Source of the DNA: Chitinispirillum alkaliphilum
Lineage (GTDB): Bacteria; Fibrobacterota; Chitinivibrionia; Chitinivibrionales; Chitinispirillaceae
Reading direction: 5' to 3'
Assembly: GCA_001045525.1 (NCBI GenBank)
Contig: LDWW01000004.1
Span: forward strand, 124,001 to 188,000
DNA: 64,000 nucleotides
The notes under the pieces are model-generated. The model was not told the DNA's origin. It worked only from the letters and a program-made list of their open reading frames with translations, and did not search any database. A program made the translations under genes and the position numbers. Within the stretch, counting starts at the first letter, position 1. Each line of letters opens with the position of its first letter. Shown here piece after piece: positions 43,119 to 51,992 of the stretch.

Positions 43119-44513
43119 TTACCCAGCCATTTCAATAATATGAGGCATAAGCAATGCTACACTTGTAAAATAGATAACAAGTCCGCTCATATCCTTTATG
43201 GTTGTGATAATCGGATCAGCTCCTGCGGCCTGATCAAATCCCATTTTAATAAGGACAAAAGGCACCATAAAGCCCAGCGATACGCCTATAGTTATTGTCA
43301 GGGCAAGAGAAATACCAACAGCCCACCCAAGTTCCGGCATCCCCTGCCAAATAGCAGCAATGAAACCACCGAGAGCACCCAGAATACATCCCATACCAAA
43401 CCCATGTACAGTTTCCCTGAGCCACTGTTTAAAAAAACGCTTCAGATCAATTTGCCCCAGTACCATACCACGGGTAAAAATGGTTGAAGACTGTGTCCCT
43501 ACGTTACCCCCCATATCCATAATAACAGGAATAAACATAGCGGTTGCGGCTATAGCATCAAGGATATCTTCAAAGGCCCCAATAACAGCCCCGGCCAGCA
43601 TACCCCCTGCGAGGGTGAACAGAAGAAAAGGTACACGGACTCCAATTACATGGAAAAAACTGCCATGGAGAAGTTTATGACTTCGGTCAGTTTCTTTGTG
43701 TGTCCAATCAAGAAGTCCGGCCTTGTCGAACATATCATCAGTCACGCTCTCCCGTATTGCTTCCATGGCATCATCCGCCGTAAGTATTCCCACGATATGA
43801 TTACCACTGTCAACAACGGGAAGTTCCACTACTCTCAGATACTGCAGGTGCCGGGCTGCTTTCTCCTGTGGGTCCAGTGCCTGCACTGAATTTGTATTGT
43901 TGGAGTTTAGCAATGAGCCAACCGTTCTGGATGCATCAGAGACCATTACAGTATTAACTGGTATGTAGCCATTTAATCTGAATTCGTCATCGACTATATA
44001 AATGTATCTTGGATCCCTGCTCTCATCTTTAATCAGTTTTTCCCTGATTAAATCCTGTGCATTACCAACAATATCATCAGTCTTGAAGGTAAGATAATCG
44101 GGTGACATAATACGACCGACAGTATCATGGGGATAGCCCATCAGTTTTTCTGCCACACGCTGAAGTTTAAGCGGCATGCATTCCAAAAAATTACGTGCAT
44201 TTCGTACTGGCATTTCGTCAAGCACCTTTACAAGGTCATCTGCGGCAAGGGTAGAAAGATAGTACACTGCATCCTCCTTTGAGATACTGTGTACAACATT
44301 GTTTTTAACTACATCTTCAAGGAGAAAGAAGACCTTCGTTAAAAACTCTTTCGGGAATGTCGCGAAAAATTTTTCCAGTTCCTCCCTTGAGGCATTATTC
44401 AAGCCTGCAGCAATGTCCTCAGCTTTCATGGTTTTGGCTGTCTCGACAGCTTGTTCCGGATGATTATTAACAATTGCGTTTAATTCATCAAATCTGTTTT
44501 GTGTATTTTCCAT
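43119..44513 (-). CDS. mgtE: Magnesium transporter MgtE
   Basis: 464 residues with the complete MgtE plan. The helical N-domain spans residues 1-125 and the paired CBS domains about 135-260 (for example VVELPVVDSGNHIVGILTAD). The C-terminal transmembrane domain has five helices (about 285-460, including MDMGGNVGTQSSTIFTRGMV, the conserved N-x-G-x-Q/S-ST-pore segment). In this family the N and CBS domains sense cytosolic Mg2+ and close the channel. Single gene, ATG at 44513. The fragment at 42.6-42.9 kb resembles its N-domain. Confidence 0.95.
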   Translation of the reverse strand: MENTQNRFDELNAIVNNHPEQAVETAKTMKAEDIAAGLNNASREELEKFFATFPKEFLTKVFFLLEDVVKNNVVHSISKEDAVYYLSTLAADDLVKVLDEMPVRNARNFLECMPLKLQRVAEKLMGYPHDTVGRIMSPDYLTFKTDDIVGNAQDLIREKLIKDESRDPRYIYIVDDEFRLNGYIPVNTVMVSDASRTVGSLLNSNNTNSVQALDPQEKAARHLQYLRVVELPVVDSGNHIVGILTADDAMEAIRESVTDDMFDKAGLLDWTHKETDRSHKLLHGSFFHVIGVRVPFLLFTLAGGMLAGAVIGAFEDILDAIAATAMFIPVIMDMGGNVGTQSSTIFTRGMVLGQIDLKRFFKQWLRETVHGFGMGCILGALGGFIAAIWQGMPELGWAVGISLALTITIGVSLGFMVPFVLIKMGFDQAAGADPIITTIKDMSGLVIYFTSVALLMPHIIEMAG

Positions 44514-45191
44514 TGGTAAACCCTGTTCTCTATACGAAATGTTTAAATCCGTAAATTGTTACATAGTTAACTGCAGTTTAGGCAATAGAATACCTATGGC
44601 TGCAAAAATGAGCGATTTCGGTAACAGTCCGAAATGTATCAGAGTAATTATTACTGAGCCGCAAGCCGTAAGGAGACGGGTAAGCTTAGATATCACCGCT
44701 TACCGGTGCCCAAACGGCATTCTCGGGTATGGATGGAATTTTTCCCAGAAGCTTTTTCTGCGACAGGTAGTAACAATACACCTATGGCAGCTTTTAATGG
44801 CCGGGCAAAAAACAATGTAAGAAAAAGTTGGTGCTGTAATCATTTCCGCTTTTCCTGGTATAAGATCCGGTGCTACTGTACCGCACCCGGTCTCAGGAAA
44901 GCGAAAACTGTCAGTATGACATTGCTTTCAAGGTGAGCACTGCGGTCGGTAGCTTAATAACAGAATTCATAATCATATGCTTGCGACACAAAGGAACATT
45001 ATCACAACTGTCATAGTCATCAGGCATTCCGCTACCTCCCTTCTGAAGTGAATAAAACTGAAACATGTTTTCGAACGGGATAAAAATAATAAAGAACGAA
45101 TCTCAACGCAATAAACCTTTTCCGTACTATGAATACATACCAGAGGATATAACCTGATTTTTTGCACTGCAGTATCTCAAGAGGGGACCGC
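44514..45191. other. Non-coding interval with a long imperfect hairpin
   Basis: 678 bases without a supported gene. At 44847-44903 CGCTTTTCCTG and CAGGAAAGCG pair with one bulge. Inside, CCGGTGC pairs with GCACCCGG with one bulge, giving a long stem. No T-run follows. Plus-strand frames at 44539 and 44706 have poor composition and no ribosome site. Confidence 0.5.
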
Positions 45192-45911
45192 CTACAACAC
45201 CCTGTTTTTAAACCGCCCCAACAGCACCCAGTACCAGAAGATCGTACAAGCTGTAAAACCAAGCAGGCTCAAAAAGAGCCACACTCCCCGGGTGAACATC
45301 ACCGGTACAATCCAGAATGATGGTAAAAGAGCAAATGGCACTTGCAGAACTGTTGAGGGAATAAGATATGCAGCCAGCGGTATGAAAAAATAGAGTCCCC
45401 CGATCTTTGTCAACGCAAGCCCTTCAATCTTGTTTTCTGCAGTTGAAGCGATGAATAGAAGAAACAGCCCTCCATTAAGCGATGCAACAAGAGCAGTTGA
45501 AAAGATTGCCGACAGGGGCACATCGATCAGTCCGTTAAACAGCAAAACCACTGAATAAAGTATGAAGCTGAAAGCAGAGGTAATCACCAGTCGGTAACGG
45601 ATATATCCTCTGTTTGTAAGAGGGGTTACCGAAAGGGCTGTGATAATACTCTCATCTCTTTCATCCAGTGTTATAAAGCTGAATACACTACCCGACAGCA
45701 TAGCCATCATTAGTGCAAGAAACGTAACCATCATCAGATAGTGTTCGGATAAATCAAAGGTAAACTGTTCATAGATAAGATTGTTCAAAAAAGGGACAGC
45801 CATTCTTATGAAAAGAATCAAAACAACCGGGGATAAGAAAATCATATACAGCATTGGATCTCGTCTTATGGACCTTAGATCAGCAGAGAACAGTGTGATA
45901 TATTTTGTCAT
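45192..45911 (-). CDS. ABC-2 type permease subunit (second)
   Basis: About 239 residues with six hydrophobic segments (for example MLYMIFLSPVVLILFIRMAV and FSFILYSVVLLFNGLIDV). The start MTKYITLFSADLRSIRRDP is the common cytosolic N-terminus of ABC-2 permeases. The frame is open 57 codons further but would run through the preceding gene; the ATG at 45911 is two bases after that gene's stop and has GGGGG before it. With the permease at 45914 and the ATPase at 46593 it forms one exporter; the substrate is unknown. Confidence 0.85.
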   Translation of the reverse strand: MTKYITLFSADLRSIRRDPMLYMIFLSPVVLILFIRMAVPFLNNLIYEQFTFDLSEHYLMMVTFLALMMAMLSGSVFSFITLDERDESIITALSVTPLTNRGYIRYRLVITSAFSFILYSVVLLFNGLIDVPLSAIFSTALVASLNGGLFLLFIASTAENKIEGLALTKIGGLYFFIPLAAYLIPSTVLQVPFALLPSFWIVPVMFTRGVWLFLSLLGFTACTIFWYWVLLGRFKNRVL

Positions 45912-45913
45912 AA

Positions 45914-46606
45914 TTACCCCCGTTTTTGCAGGTAGTCTGAAAAGTATCTCTGTGCCTTGACTGAAAATATCAGATTCCATAAGATAAGGATAAAAAGAGC
46001 CTGGATCATCTGAACTGGTGGGACATGACCAAAATAGGCTGATGTGAGTACGATGCAGGAGTGGGTAGGTAGAAAGTTCCACAATAAAGAGTCATAGATA
46101 CCAAAATAGCCGAGTAATGGTAAAAACATTGGAAAAAGTACAACCATTGCGATTGCAAAATAGCTGTTTACACTTGTAGCTTTCAGCCCCAGCATGCAGC
46201 CAAACAGGATAAAGAGAGATGATGTCAATCCGATACCTGCAATAACGGGTATTATACTGTAAGGGAAACCGGCTCCACCCAGCAGAATGCAAAGACTTAC
46301 CAGAAGAGACAGTACGGTAAGTGATACAACTTTACTGACAAGGTACTCACGTGGTCTCAGTGGGGTGATAAATAGTGCATCCAGAATACCCTGCCCCCGC
46401 TCCAGCAATAAAATACCACCGATAAAAAAGAAACCAAGCACCGCTGAATCTGAAAGTATTAAAAGTACAGCAAAAGGTTCGACCAAATAATCGGGCAGAT
46501 TTCTGAGCAAAACAATATACACCACAAGAATAAATGCATACACAAAGTAGAATCCGTGCCGGTATTGGAAGCGCAGATCTGCAGTAATTGCCTTAATTTG
46601 TCTCAT
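45914..46606 (-). CDS. ABC-2 type permease subunit (first)
   Basis: About 230 residues with six hydrophobic segments. The region LLERGQGILDALFITPLRPR is the conserved ABC-2 loop (E-R-x-x-G-x-L-D-A-L-x-x-x-P). The ATG at 46606 overlaps the ATPase gene by 14 bases; the open frame begins with a GTG seven codons earlier. It pairs with the downstream permease as the two halves of the membrane channel. Confidence 0.86.
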   Translation of the reverse strand: MRQIKAITADLRFQYRHGFYFVYAFILVVYIVLLRNLPDYLVEPFAVLLILSDSAVLGFFFIGGILLLERGQGILDALFITPLRPREYLVSKVVSLTVLSLLVSLCILLGGAGFPYSIIPVIAGIGLTSSLFILFGCMLGLKATSVNSYFAIAMVVLFPMFLPLLGYFGIYDSLLWNFLPTHSCIVLTSAYFGHVPPVQMIQALFILILWNLIFSVKAQRYFSDYLQKRG

Positions 46607-47459
46607 GCAGTTCTCTTCCCGTAACACTTATAAAGACATCCTCCAGCGTCGCTTCCATGCTGTGAATGGTTTCAAGCTCTCTTTCTTTAAGGATGCCAAG
46701 GAAACTGCTGTTTTTATACAGGTCCTGAATCGGGAATGTTTTGGAGTTAACACCACTGTTATCGCGGTACTCAACTTTCACAAGTTTTTTGCCATACTGA
46801 AGTTTGAGTTTTCTTGGTGAATCTGTAAGCACAATGGTTCCATCAATAATGAATGCTACCCTGTCGCAGAGTTCATCTGCCACAGCCATGTTGTGAGTCG
46901 TGAGAAAAATGGTCGTTCCTTCACGTTTCTTTTGTTTTATGATTGAGACAATTTCACGGGCATTCACTGGATCCAGGCCTGATGTCGGCTCATCCAGAAA
47001 AAGTAACGATGGTTTGTTTACTAGCCCGCGGCAGAAGTTAAGCCTCATTTTCATGCCCTTGGAAAAACTGCTGACTTTCACACCCGCATCGCTTTCAAGA
47101 CCGACCATTTTCAGAAGCTCTTCTGGCTTTGCTGTTTCCCCCTTGTACAATCCGGAAAAATACCTGAGGTTTTCAAGTGCTGTAAACCTGGTATAAAGGT
47201 TAGGGAATTCAAATACCACACCTATATTTTCATAGTAATCAGGTCCGCTCCTGCTTATATTGTTATTACCTACCAATACTGTCCCGCTGTATCTCTTCAG
47301 AAGCCCGATGAGTATCTTTTGTGTAGTGCTCTTCCCGGAACCGCTTGGTCCAAGAAAACCAAACACCTCACCTTTTTTGATCGAAAAGCTGAGGTCGTGA
47401 AGTGTTTCGGTCTTTTTCCCGCTATAAGTAAACCGAAGATTATTTACTTCAATCATCAT
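46593..47459 (-). CDS. ABC transporter ATP-binding protein
   Basis: 288 residues with Walker A GPSGSGKST, signature SSFSKGMKMRL, Walker B LLFLDEPTSGLDP and the H-loop LTTHN, all in place. The C-terminal extension of about 80 residues after the nucleotide domain is typical of ATPases paired with ABC-2 permeases. Two ATG codons lie in tandem; GGAG is 4 or 7 bases before them. The genes downstream encode its two permeases. Confidence 0.95.
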   Translation of the reverse strand: MMIEVNNLRFTYSGKKTETLHDLSFSIKKGEVFGFLGPSGSGKSTTQKILIGLLKRYSGTVLVGNNNISRSGPDYYENIGVVFEFPNLYTRFTALENLRYFSGLYKGETAKPEELLKMVGLESDAGVKVSSFSKGMKMRLNFCRGLVNKPSLLFLDEPTSGLDPVNAREIVSIIKQKKREGTTIFLTTHNMAVADELCDRVAFIIDGTIVLTDSPRKLKLQYGKKLVKVEYRDNSGVNSKTFPIQDLYKNSSFLGILKERELETIHSMEATLEDVFISVTGRELHETN

Positions 47460-47487
47460 TGTGCTCCATCGGAGGAATCAGAAACTA

Positions 47488-48291
47488 TCACACATTCTCA
47501 ATAAACTCCATGACTGTACTATTAAATAAATCACACTCATCGAGATTTGCAAAATGTCCGGACTGTGCAAAATCGGCTACCCGTATCTTTTCATTGGCTT
47601 CGATTACTTTTTCCACCTTTTTTAAACATTTATTGATGGATTTGTCATACCTGCCCCTTATAATGAGGTAGGGGATCCGGAGTTCTGTAAGCAAATCCAG
47701 GTAATTGTAATTACCGATGTTTGCCCTTATCAGATGTGCAACGTGTTTTGAATCCATCATGAGACTGACAATCTCATTTGCAACTGCACTGTGTGGGGTA
47801 GATTGCTTTGCAGTAAACCTTAGATACTTCTCCGGTTTTTTCCGTATCATTCTTTCATCGGTCTTGCTTATCATTTTAACAATCCAGGAAGGGTATGACA
47901 GTTTTGGACAGGTACCAAATGTCACAAGGGATTGAATTGTTTCAGGAGACTTTTTTATCATTTCAAAGCCTGTTAGACCACCCGCGGAATTACCCACCAA
48001 ATGAACTTTTTCCACACCCGTTTCATTAAGTACATACAGTACATCTTCAGCGAGCTTAGGAAGTTTGAAATCTTCTGACTTGTACTGTTTCTCTTTAAAA
48101 TAGCTGCTATGCCCATGTAAACCGATGCTTAACACGAAATATTTCTGACTAAAAAAGCACAGTTGTTTTTGAAACTGAATCGGATGAGCACCCGCTCCAT
48201 GTAAAAAGAGAAGTGCGGGTTTTTTGTTCTTTTCCCCGCTTGAGTGCACTTCGAGAAATGTTTTTTTCTTGAGAATGTAAGATTTATTCAT
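47488..48291 (-). CDS. Alpha/beta hydrolase
   Basis: 267 residues. The oxyanion region LLFLHGAGAHPIQFQ, the nucleophile elbow HLVGNSAGGLTG (Ser in G-N-S-A-G) and the late His of AQSGHFANLDE match the fold. The Asp is likely in LIIRGRYDKSI. No signal peptide, so cytosolic. Substrate unknown. It lies between the ABC exporter and a membrane protein in a same-strand series with short gaps. Confidence 0.9.
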   Translation of the reverse strand: MNKSYILKKKTFLEVHSSGEKNKKPALLFLHGAGAHPIQFQKQLCFFSQKYFVLSIGLHGHSSYFKEKQYKSEDFKLPKLAEDVLYVLNETGVEKVHLVGNSAGGLTGFEMIKKSPETIQSLVTFGTCPKLSYPSWIVKMISKTDERMIRKKPEKYLRFTAKQSTPHSAVANEIVSLMMDSKHVAHLIRANIGNYNYLDLLTELRIPYLIIRGRYDKSINKCLKKVEKVIEANEKIRVADFAQSGHFANLDECDLFNSTVMEFIENV

Positions 48292-48305
48292 TTATCTGCG
48301 CGACC

Positions 48306-48767
48306 TCAGATCACTATCAAAGCTGAAAATAACCCAAACAAAAGGCTGTAGATAATCGCTTCAAACTGTATGGTCCAAAACACCTTCTTTTGTACAAACT
48401 CTTTTTTCAGGTAAACCAGACCTTCAATGGTGTTTGAAAAGGGGATTGCACTTGAAAAGTCAGCATAGACAAACATAAGGGTACTCATGAAAAGGAACTG
48501 CATTCCAAAAGAGAGCTGTGTTAAAAAAGGCAATACAGGATAAAGTACAGCTGACATCAAAATGGCCCTTATAAGCTGTGACGGAAACAAAAGCTTGCCG
48601 ATTCTCTGGGCTTCCTGTTTGTCTTCCATGTTTCTGAAAAACGATTTATACAGGCGATCCTTGCCGGAGTACATCTTTTGGGCGAGCTGAAAATCTATTA
48701 CTCCTGCAATGATGTAGCACACAAAGTGAACTACGAAAAACAACAGGCTGAATCTTAAATACAACAT
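48306..48767 (-). CDS. Small membrane protein of unknown function
   Basis: 153 residues with four hydrophobic segments (FSLLFFVVHFVCYIIAGVID, AILMSAVLYPVLPFLTQLSF, FLFMSTLMFVYADF and a last IIYSLLFGLFSALIVI). AAAGGA precedes the ATG. It sits 15 bases after the serine-hydrolase gene and 14 before the alpha/beta hydrolase, so it belongs to that operon. Family not recognised. Confidence 0.75.
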   Translation of the reverse strand: MLYLRFSLLFFVVHFVCYIIAGVIDFQLAQKMYSGKDRLYKSFFRNMEDKQEAQRIGKLLFPSQLIRAILMSAVLYPVLPFLTQLSFGMQFLFMSTLMFVYADFSSAIPFSNTIEGLVYLKKEFVQKKVFWTIQFEAIIYSLLFGLFSALIVI

Positions 48768-48782
48768 GACAGATCCTTTCGT

Positions 48783-49865
48783 TCATTTGCACTTTAACAT
48801 TGGATGAATCACCTTAGAAAGCATGAACCTAAGGGCTTTTTGTTTATAGGAATCATGGTTGAATGTTCCGACAATAATAGATTCAGTTTTGGGGTGATAA
48901 AACATGAACGCACCGGTTACCCCAACACATCCCCAGCAATTGTATTTTTCGGGCATTAAGATCGGTATTGTTTTGAATTTCCAGATAGAGTAGCCATAGC
49001 TAAGTCCCGGAGCAGCGCCTCCCATCGGAAGATCATCTGACAACATTCGTTTAAGGGTCTCTTCTTTAAGAATTTTGTTTTGCACAAGAGCTTTCATGAA
49101 AACAAGGTATTCATCAAGTGGTGCAACTACACTGGCGCCGGCATGATCTATTGAAGCAATTCCTTCCAACCCTGTAAAATCCACTCCATCAATGAATGCT
49201 GCGGCAGCAGGATACTTTGATGGCTCTTCAGGCTTTGAGTAGTCATTCATGTATGCATGCTTCATTTCAAGAGGATTAAATATCAGCTCGTGCACGACTT
49301 TCTGAAAAGGCTTTTGTGTGATATTTTCAATTATCAATCCAAGCAGATAATAATTTGTATCTGTATAAAGATGTCTTTTCCCGGGTTTGAATTTGGGATG
49401 AAGGTTATTTTTTCCCCACAATACAGCGTCCCTGGTTGATATCCTGAACTGTGGATCACTTATGCGCATTTTTAGTAAAGGAAAAAATACATCATCCAGT
49501 CCGGATGATTGCTGGAGAAGGTGGTACACTTTGATTTCATCAGAGTAGTCGGTACCTTTATACACATGAAGTCCGTCCATCAGATCATTATCGAGATGTT
49601 TTGAAATCCTGTCATCAAAGGAGAGGTCACCTCTTTCATGGAGCATCCCAATAATAGTGGCAGTGAATAGCTTACCTACGCTTGCCAGGTGATTGGGCTG
49701 ATGAATGTTAGCTGTAACATCCCCGGTTTTACCTTTCGCCAAATTAAGTGATACACCCAGTTTCTCTGAATGAACAAGCAGATATGCATTCTTTACATTT
49801 TGGTCTTTTTGAACCTGCCCGCGAAAAGAACAATCTATTTTATCAACCACTTGCCTTATGTTCAT
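48783..49865 (-). CDS. Serine hydrolase of the beta-lactamase/class C esterase family
   Basis: 360 residues. The S-x-x-K motif is SVGK (Ser62, Lys65) in HLASVGKLFTATI. The usual Y-x-N region appears as YTDTNYYLLG, with Asp at the third position as in many esterase-like members. A C-terminal GCVGVTGAFMFYHP fits the H/K-x-G-like region. No signal peptide, so it is more likely a cytosolic esterase or peptidase than an exported beta-lactamase. It stands in the ABC-hydrolase series. Confidence 0.88.
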   Translation of the reverse strand: MNIRQVVDKIDCSFRGQVQKDQNVKNAYLLVHSEKLGVSLNLAKGKTGDVTANIHQPNHLASVGKLFTATIIGMLHERGDLSFDDRISKHLDNDLMDGLHVYKGTDYSDEIKVYHLLQQSSGLDDVFFPLLKMRISDPQFRISTRDAVLWGKNNLHPKFKPGKRHLYTDTNYYLLGLIIENITQKPFQKVVHELIFNPLEMKHAYMNDYSKPEEPSKYPAAAAFIDGVDFTGLEGIASIDHAGASVVAPLDEYLVFMKALVQNKILKEETLKRMLSDDLPMGGAAPGLSYGYSIWKFKTIPILMPEKYNCWGCVGVTGAFMFYHPKTESIIVGTFNHDSYKQKALRFMLSKVIHPMLKCK

Positions 49866-49882
49866 AAGATTACCTTCTTATT

Positions 49883-50197
49883 CTATGATCTGAATTTCAC
49901 CGCTGTTCCGTACACCATAACCTCAGCAGCCCCCATGGCAACATTTCCCGATGCATACCGGATGTTTACTACCGCATCGGCCCCAAGTTTTTCAGCCTCC
50001 TGAACCATCCTCTTTGTTGCAAGTGCTCTTGCATTGTTAAGCATTTCGCTATATGATTTCAGTTCTCCGCCAAACATCATTTTGAGCCCGGATAAAATAT
50101 CATTGCCCAAATTCTTTGCCTGTATAGTCGTTCCTTTGACAATGCTTATTGTCTCCAGTTCTTTTCCGCTTATAAAATCAGTATTTACCAAGATCAT
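49883..50197 (-). CDS. YbjQ/UPF0145-type heavy-metal-binding domain protein
   Basis: 104 residues spanning the whole YbjQ family. LETISIVKGTTIQAKNLGND, the central helix with LNNARALATKRMVQEAEKLG and the closing ADAVVNIRYAS are characteristic. The family forms small multimers; function is poorly known. AGGGGG precedes the ATG, and the gene overlaps the upstream small membrane protein by 20 bases. Confidence 0.92.
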   Translation of the reverse strand: MILVNTDFISGKELETISIVKGTTIQAKNLGNDILSGLKMMFGGELKSYSEMLNNARALATKRMVQEAEKLGADAVVNIRYASGNVAMGAAEVMVYGTAVKFRS

Positions 50198-50429
50198 TGT
50201 CTTCCCCCTTTTTTAGCTCTTTTATCCTTTGCCAGGCTACAATCATAAGTAAAATTACAAAAGCAGACATAATTATCGTTACAAGAGATCTTACCCATGC
50301 CAGATTTATTAATTCAGTAAAGACCCATTGATAAAAAAATGCCCACATAAGTACTGCCGATATCAACGAAACCGAGATAGTCAAAACCACGATAAGTTCT
50401 TTTTTAAGTGTACAGTTTTTCATCTGCAT
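50178..50429 (-). CDS. Small two-helix membrane protein
   Basis: 83 residues with two helices (LIVVLTISVSLISAVLMWAF and LVTIIMSAFVILLMIVAW) and a charged tail. The stop is 20 bases inside the YbjQ gene, suggesting coupling. No family recognised. Several such small membrane proteins lie in a row here (50475, 50700). Confidence 0.65.
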   Translation of the reverse strand: MQMKNCTLKKELIVVLTISVSLISAVLMWAFFYQWVFTELINLAWVRSLVTIIMSAFVILLMIVAWQRIKELKKGEDNDLGKY

Positions 50430-50474
50430 TTATCACCATTGCTTATATTTTTTTTCATATCCATTTGCTCAGAA

Positions 50475-50675
50475 TCATGGAGTGATTCTGAGTTCTTCAT
50501 TGAATCGGGGCTGGCTTATACCCCCGGAATTTTGGGCTATTTCAGACTGGCTATCCTCAAGTTCTGTATCAGCTGTCCTGATTCGTTGCGCAATTGTTAA
50601 ACTCAGCATAATGAGCATAACAGAGCTAAATACAACGAGCTTAACATAACCTCTTTTTGTTTTTTGTCGCTCCAC
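50475..50675 (-). CDS. Small single-helix protein
   Basis: 66 residues with one N-terminal helix (LVVFSSVMLIMLSLTIAQ) after a basic start, then a polar tail. The start is a GTG with AAGGGG about 7 bases before it. It probably forms a type II anchored protein. No family recognised. Confidence 0.5.
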   Translation of the reverse strand: MERQKTKRGYVKLVVFSSVMLIMLSLTIAQRIRTADTELEDSQSEIAQNSGGISQPRFNEELRITP

Positions 50676-50699
50676 GACACACCCCTTGGTCCAAGTATA

Positions 50700-50864
50700 T
50701 CACTTTGTATTTTCTTTGTCTGACCTGAACGGAATAATGAACCAAACAAACCATACAAACCAAACCACCCAGATAGACTGAAGTAATTCGCCCTGTATTA
50801 TCCCTGTAATCCCCCGAATTCCAAGCAGGCCCAAAAATCCCAGTGGCCAGTATTTTCTGTACAT
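50700..50864 (-). CDS. Tiny Trp/Phe-rich membrane protein
   Basis: 54 residues from an ATG at 50864 with GAGGAG about 6 bases before it. The sequence begins MYRKYWPLGFLGLLGIRGIT and contains a run of alternating Trp, Val and Phe (VVWFVWFVWFII). It ends in a charged tail. Good ribosome site and composition support a real gene despite the length. Two membrane passes are likely. It lies between the acetyltransferase gene and other small membrane proteins on the same strand. Confidence 0.6.
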   Translation of the reverse strand: MYRKYWPLGFLGLLGIRGITGIIQGELLQSIWVVWFVWFVWFIIPFRSDKENTK

Positions 50865-50895
50865 ATATTACTCCTCTCTAATGAAAACTGATAAT

Positions 50896-51537
50896 TCATT
50901 TTTTCCCGTTTCTGCAGGCCGACATTCTGAACATGTGATAAATTGTCAGGTCTCCGCCTTGTTTTGTCTCCACTGTTTTATACCCCACACGCTCATAAAG
51001 TGCGTGGTTCTTTTTGTCTGCAGTGAAAAGATACACCCCACAATTGTTTGGGTCAGCTTCGTTTTCCCGGTGCACATGGGCAAGCAGCATTTTACCTATT
51101 CCCATATTCTGAAATTCCGGATGAACAGCAATAGCGTAAAGAGTGGAGTAATGTCCCCTTATACTTTTAGGAACAGCAATAGCCTTCATGACAGACTTAG
51201 CTCTTTTTAACCGAACTTTCATAAACATTTTTGCCAAAACAGGGAGCCTGTGCAGTAACAACTGAGTACGCTTTAAAAAGGCGAGCTTTCTGTTATTTTT
51301 AAGTATGGCAACACCAGCCACTCTACCATCCTTGCAGACTGTTACTATTCGGTATCCGCTTTTATGAATAACCATTATTTCTGCAGCGATCATCTTTTGA
51401 AAAAATTCACGGGTGCTTTTTCTTGAGAAATCGAAGATGTAGCTGTTTACCCCTTCACTCATGAATGCTTCAGAATAGACCTTTGCAGCTTCTTCCGCAC
51501 AACTCTCATCGAAATTTACAATTTTTAAGTCTTCCAT
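50896..51537 (-). CDS. GNAT acetyltransferase
   Basis: 213 residues. The acetyl-CoA motif A is visible as LYAIAVHPEFQNMGIGKMLL, with Q-x-x-G-x-G. It is followed by the usual hydrophobic strand (GVYLFTADKKNHALYERVGY). The first 60 residues are a longer N-terminal arm. AGG lies 5 bases before the ATG. It is 2 bases downstream of a receiver-only response regulator, so both share the sigma54-type promoter. Substrate unknown. Confidence 0.88.
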   Translation of the reverse strand: MEDLKIVNFDESCAEEAAKVYSEAFMSEGVNSYIFDFSRKSTREFFQKMIAAEIMVIHKSGYRIVTVCKDGRVAGVAILKNNRKLAFLKRTQLLLHRLPVLAKMFMKVRLKRAKSVMKAIAVPKSIRGHYSTLYAIAVHPEFQNMGIGKMLLAHVHRENEADPNNCGVYLFTADKKNHALYERVGYKTVETKQGGDLTIYHMFRMSACRNGKK

Positions 51538-51539
51538 GA

Positions 51540-51956
51540 TTACCTGTCTTTCTCTTTTGACAGTGCTGATTTTACTTTTGCAATAAGTTCAGATGTATCA
51601 AATGGTTTGATCAGGAAATGTACTATATCTCTTTTTGCCAAGGCATCCAGAATCTCTTCCCCCTTATAGGCAGTTATGACCATGGTTGGAACTGCAGGAC
51701 CCTGTTTTCTGAGAGTATCGATAAATTCGAGCCCGCTCATACCAGGAAGCTGAATATCTGTAATTATAAGATCAAAAGAAGATTCTTTATTTTTACCAAG
51801 CATATCAAGTGCATTTTCAGCATTGAGTGAAGTAGCTACCTTATACTCCTGCCTCTTAAGTATGAAAGCGATTGAATGAAGAAGTTCCTTTTCATCCTCA
51901 ACAATGAGAAGTTTAATTCTGCCGTTATAATTTTTTCTGCTTAAATTCTGTTTCAC
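51540..51956 (-). CDS. Single-domain response regulator
   Basis: About 138 residues containing one receiver domain. The acidic pocket VEDEKE, the phospho-acceptor in LIITDIQLPGMSG, the Thr/Ser of VITAYKG and the Lys of FLIKPFDTSE are present. There is no output domain. The frame is open to a GTG at 51992, but the sigma54-type promoter places the transcript start close to that base. I therefore prefer the GTG at 51956; neither has a strong ribosome site. It probably relays phosphate or contacts a kinase such as the one at 53945. Confidence 0.85.
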   Translation of the reverse strand: MKQNLSRKNYNGRIKLLIVEDEKELLHSIAFILKRQEYKVATSLNAENALDMLGKNKESSFDLIITDIQLPGMSGLEFIDTLRKQGPAVPTMVITAYKGEEILDALAKRDIVHFLIKPFDTSELIAKVKSALSKEKDR

Positions 51957-51992
51957 TTTGTTACCAGACCTTTGCGAGTAAAAAACATACAC

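Noticed and set aside
44539-44936. Two plus-strand frames of 76-93 codons upstream of mgtE
   Set aside because: No ribosome site and no protein-like pattern; the stretch holds a hairpin instead.
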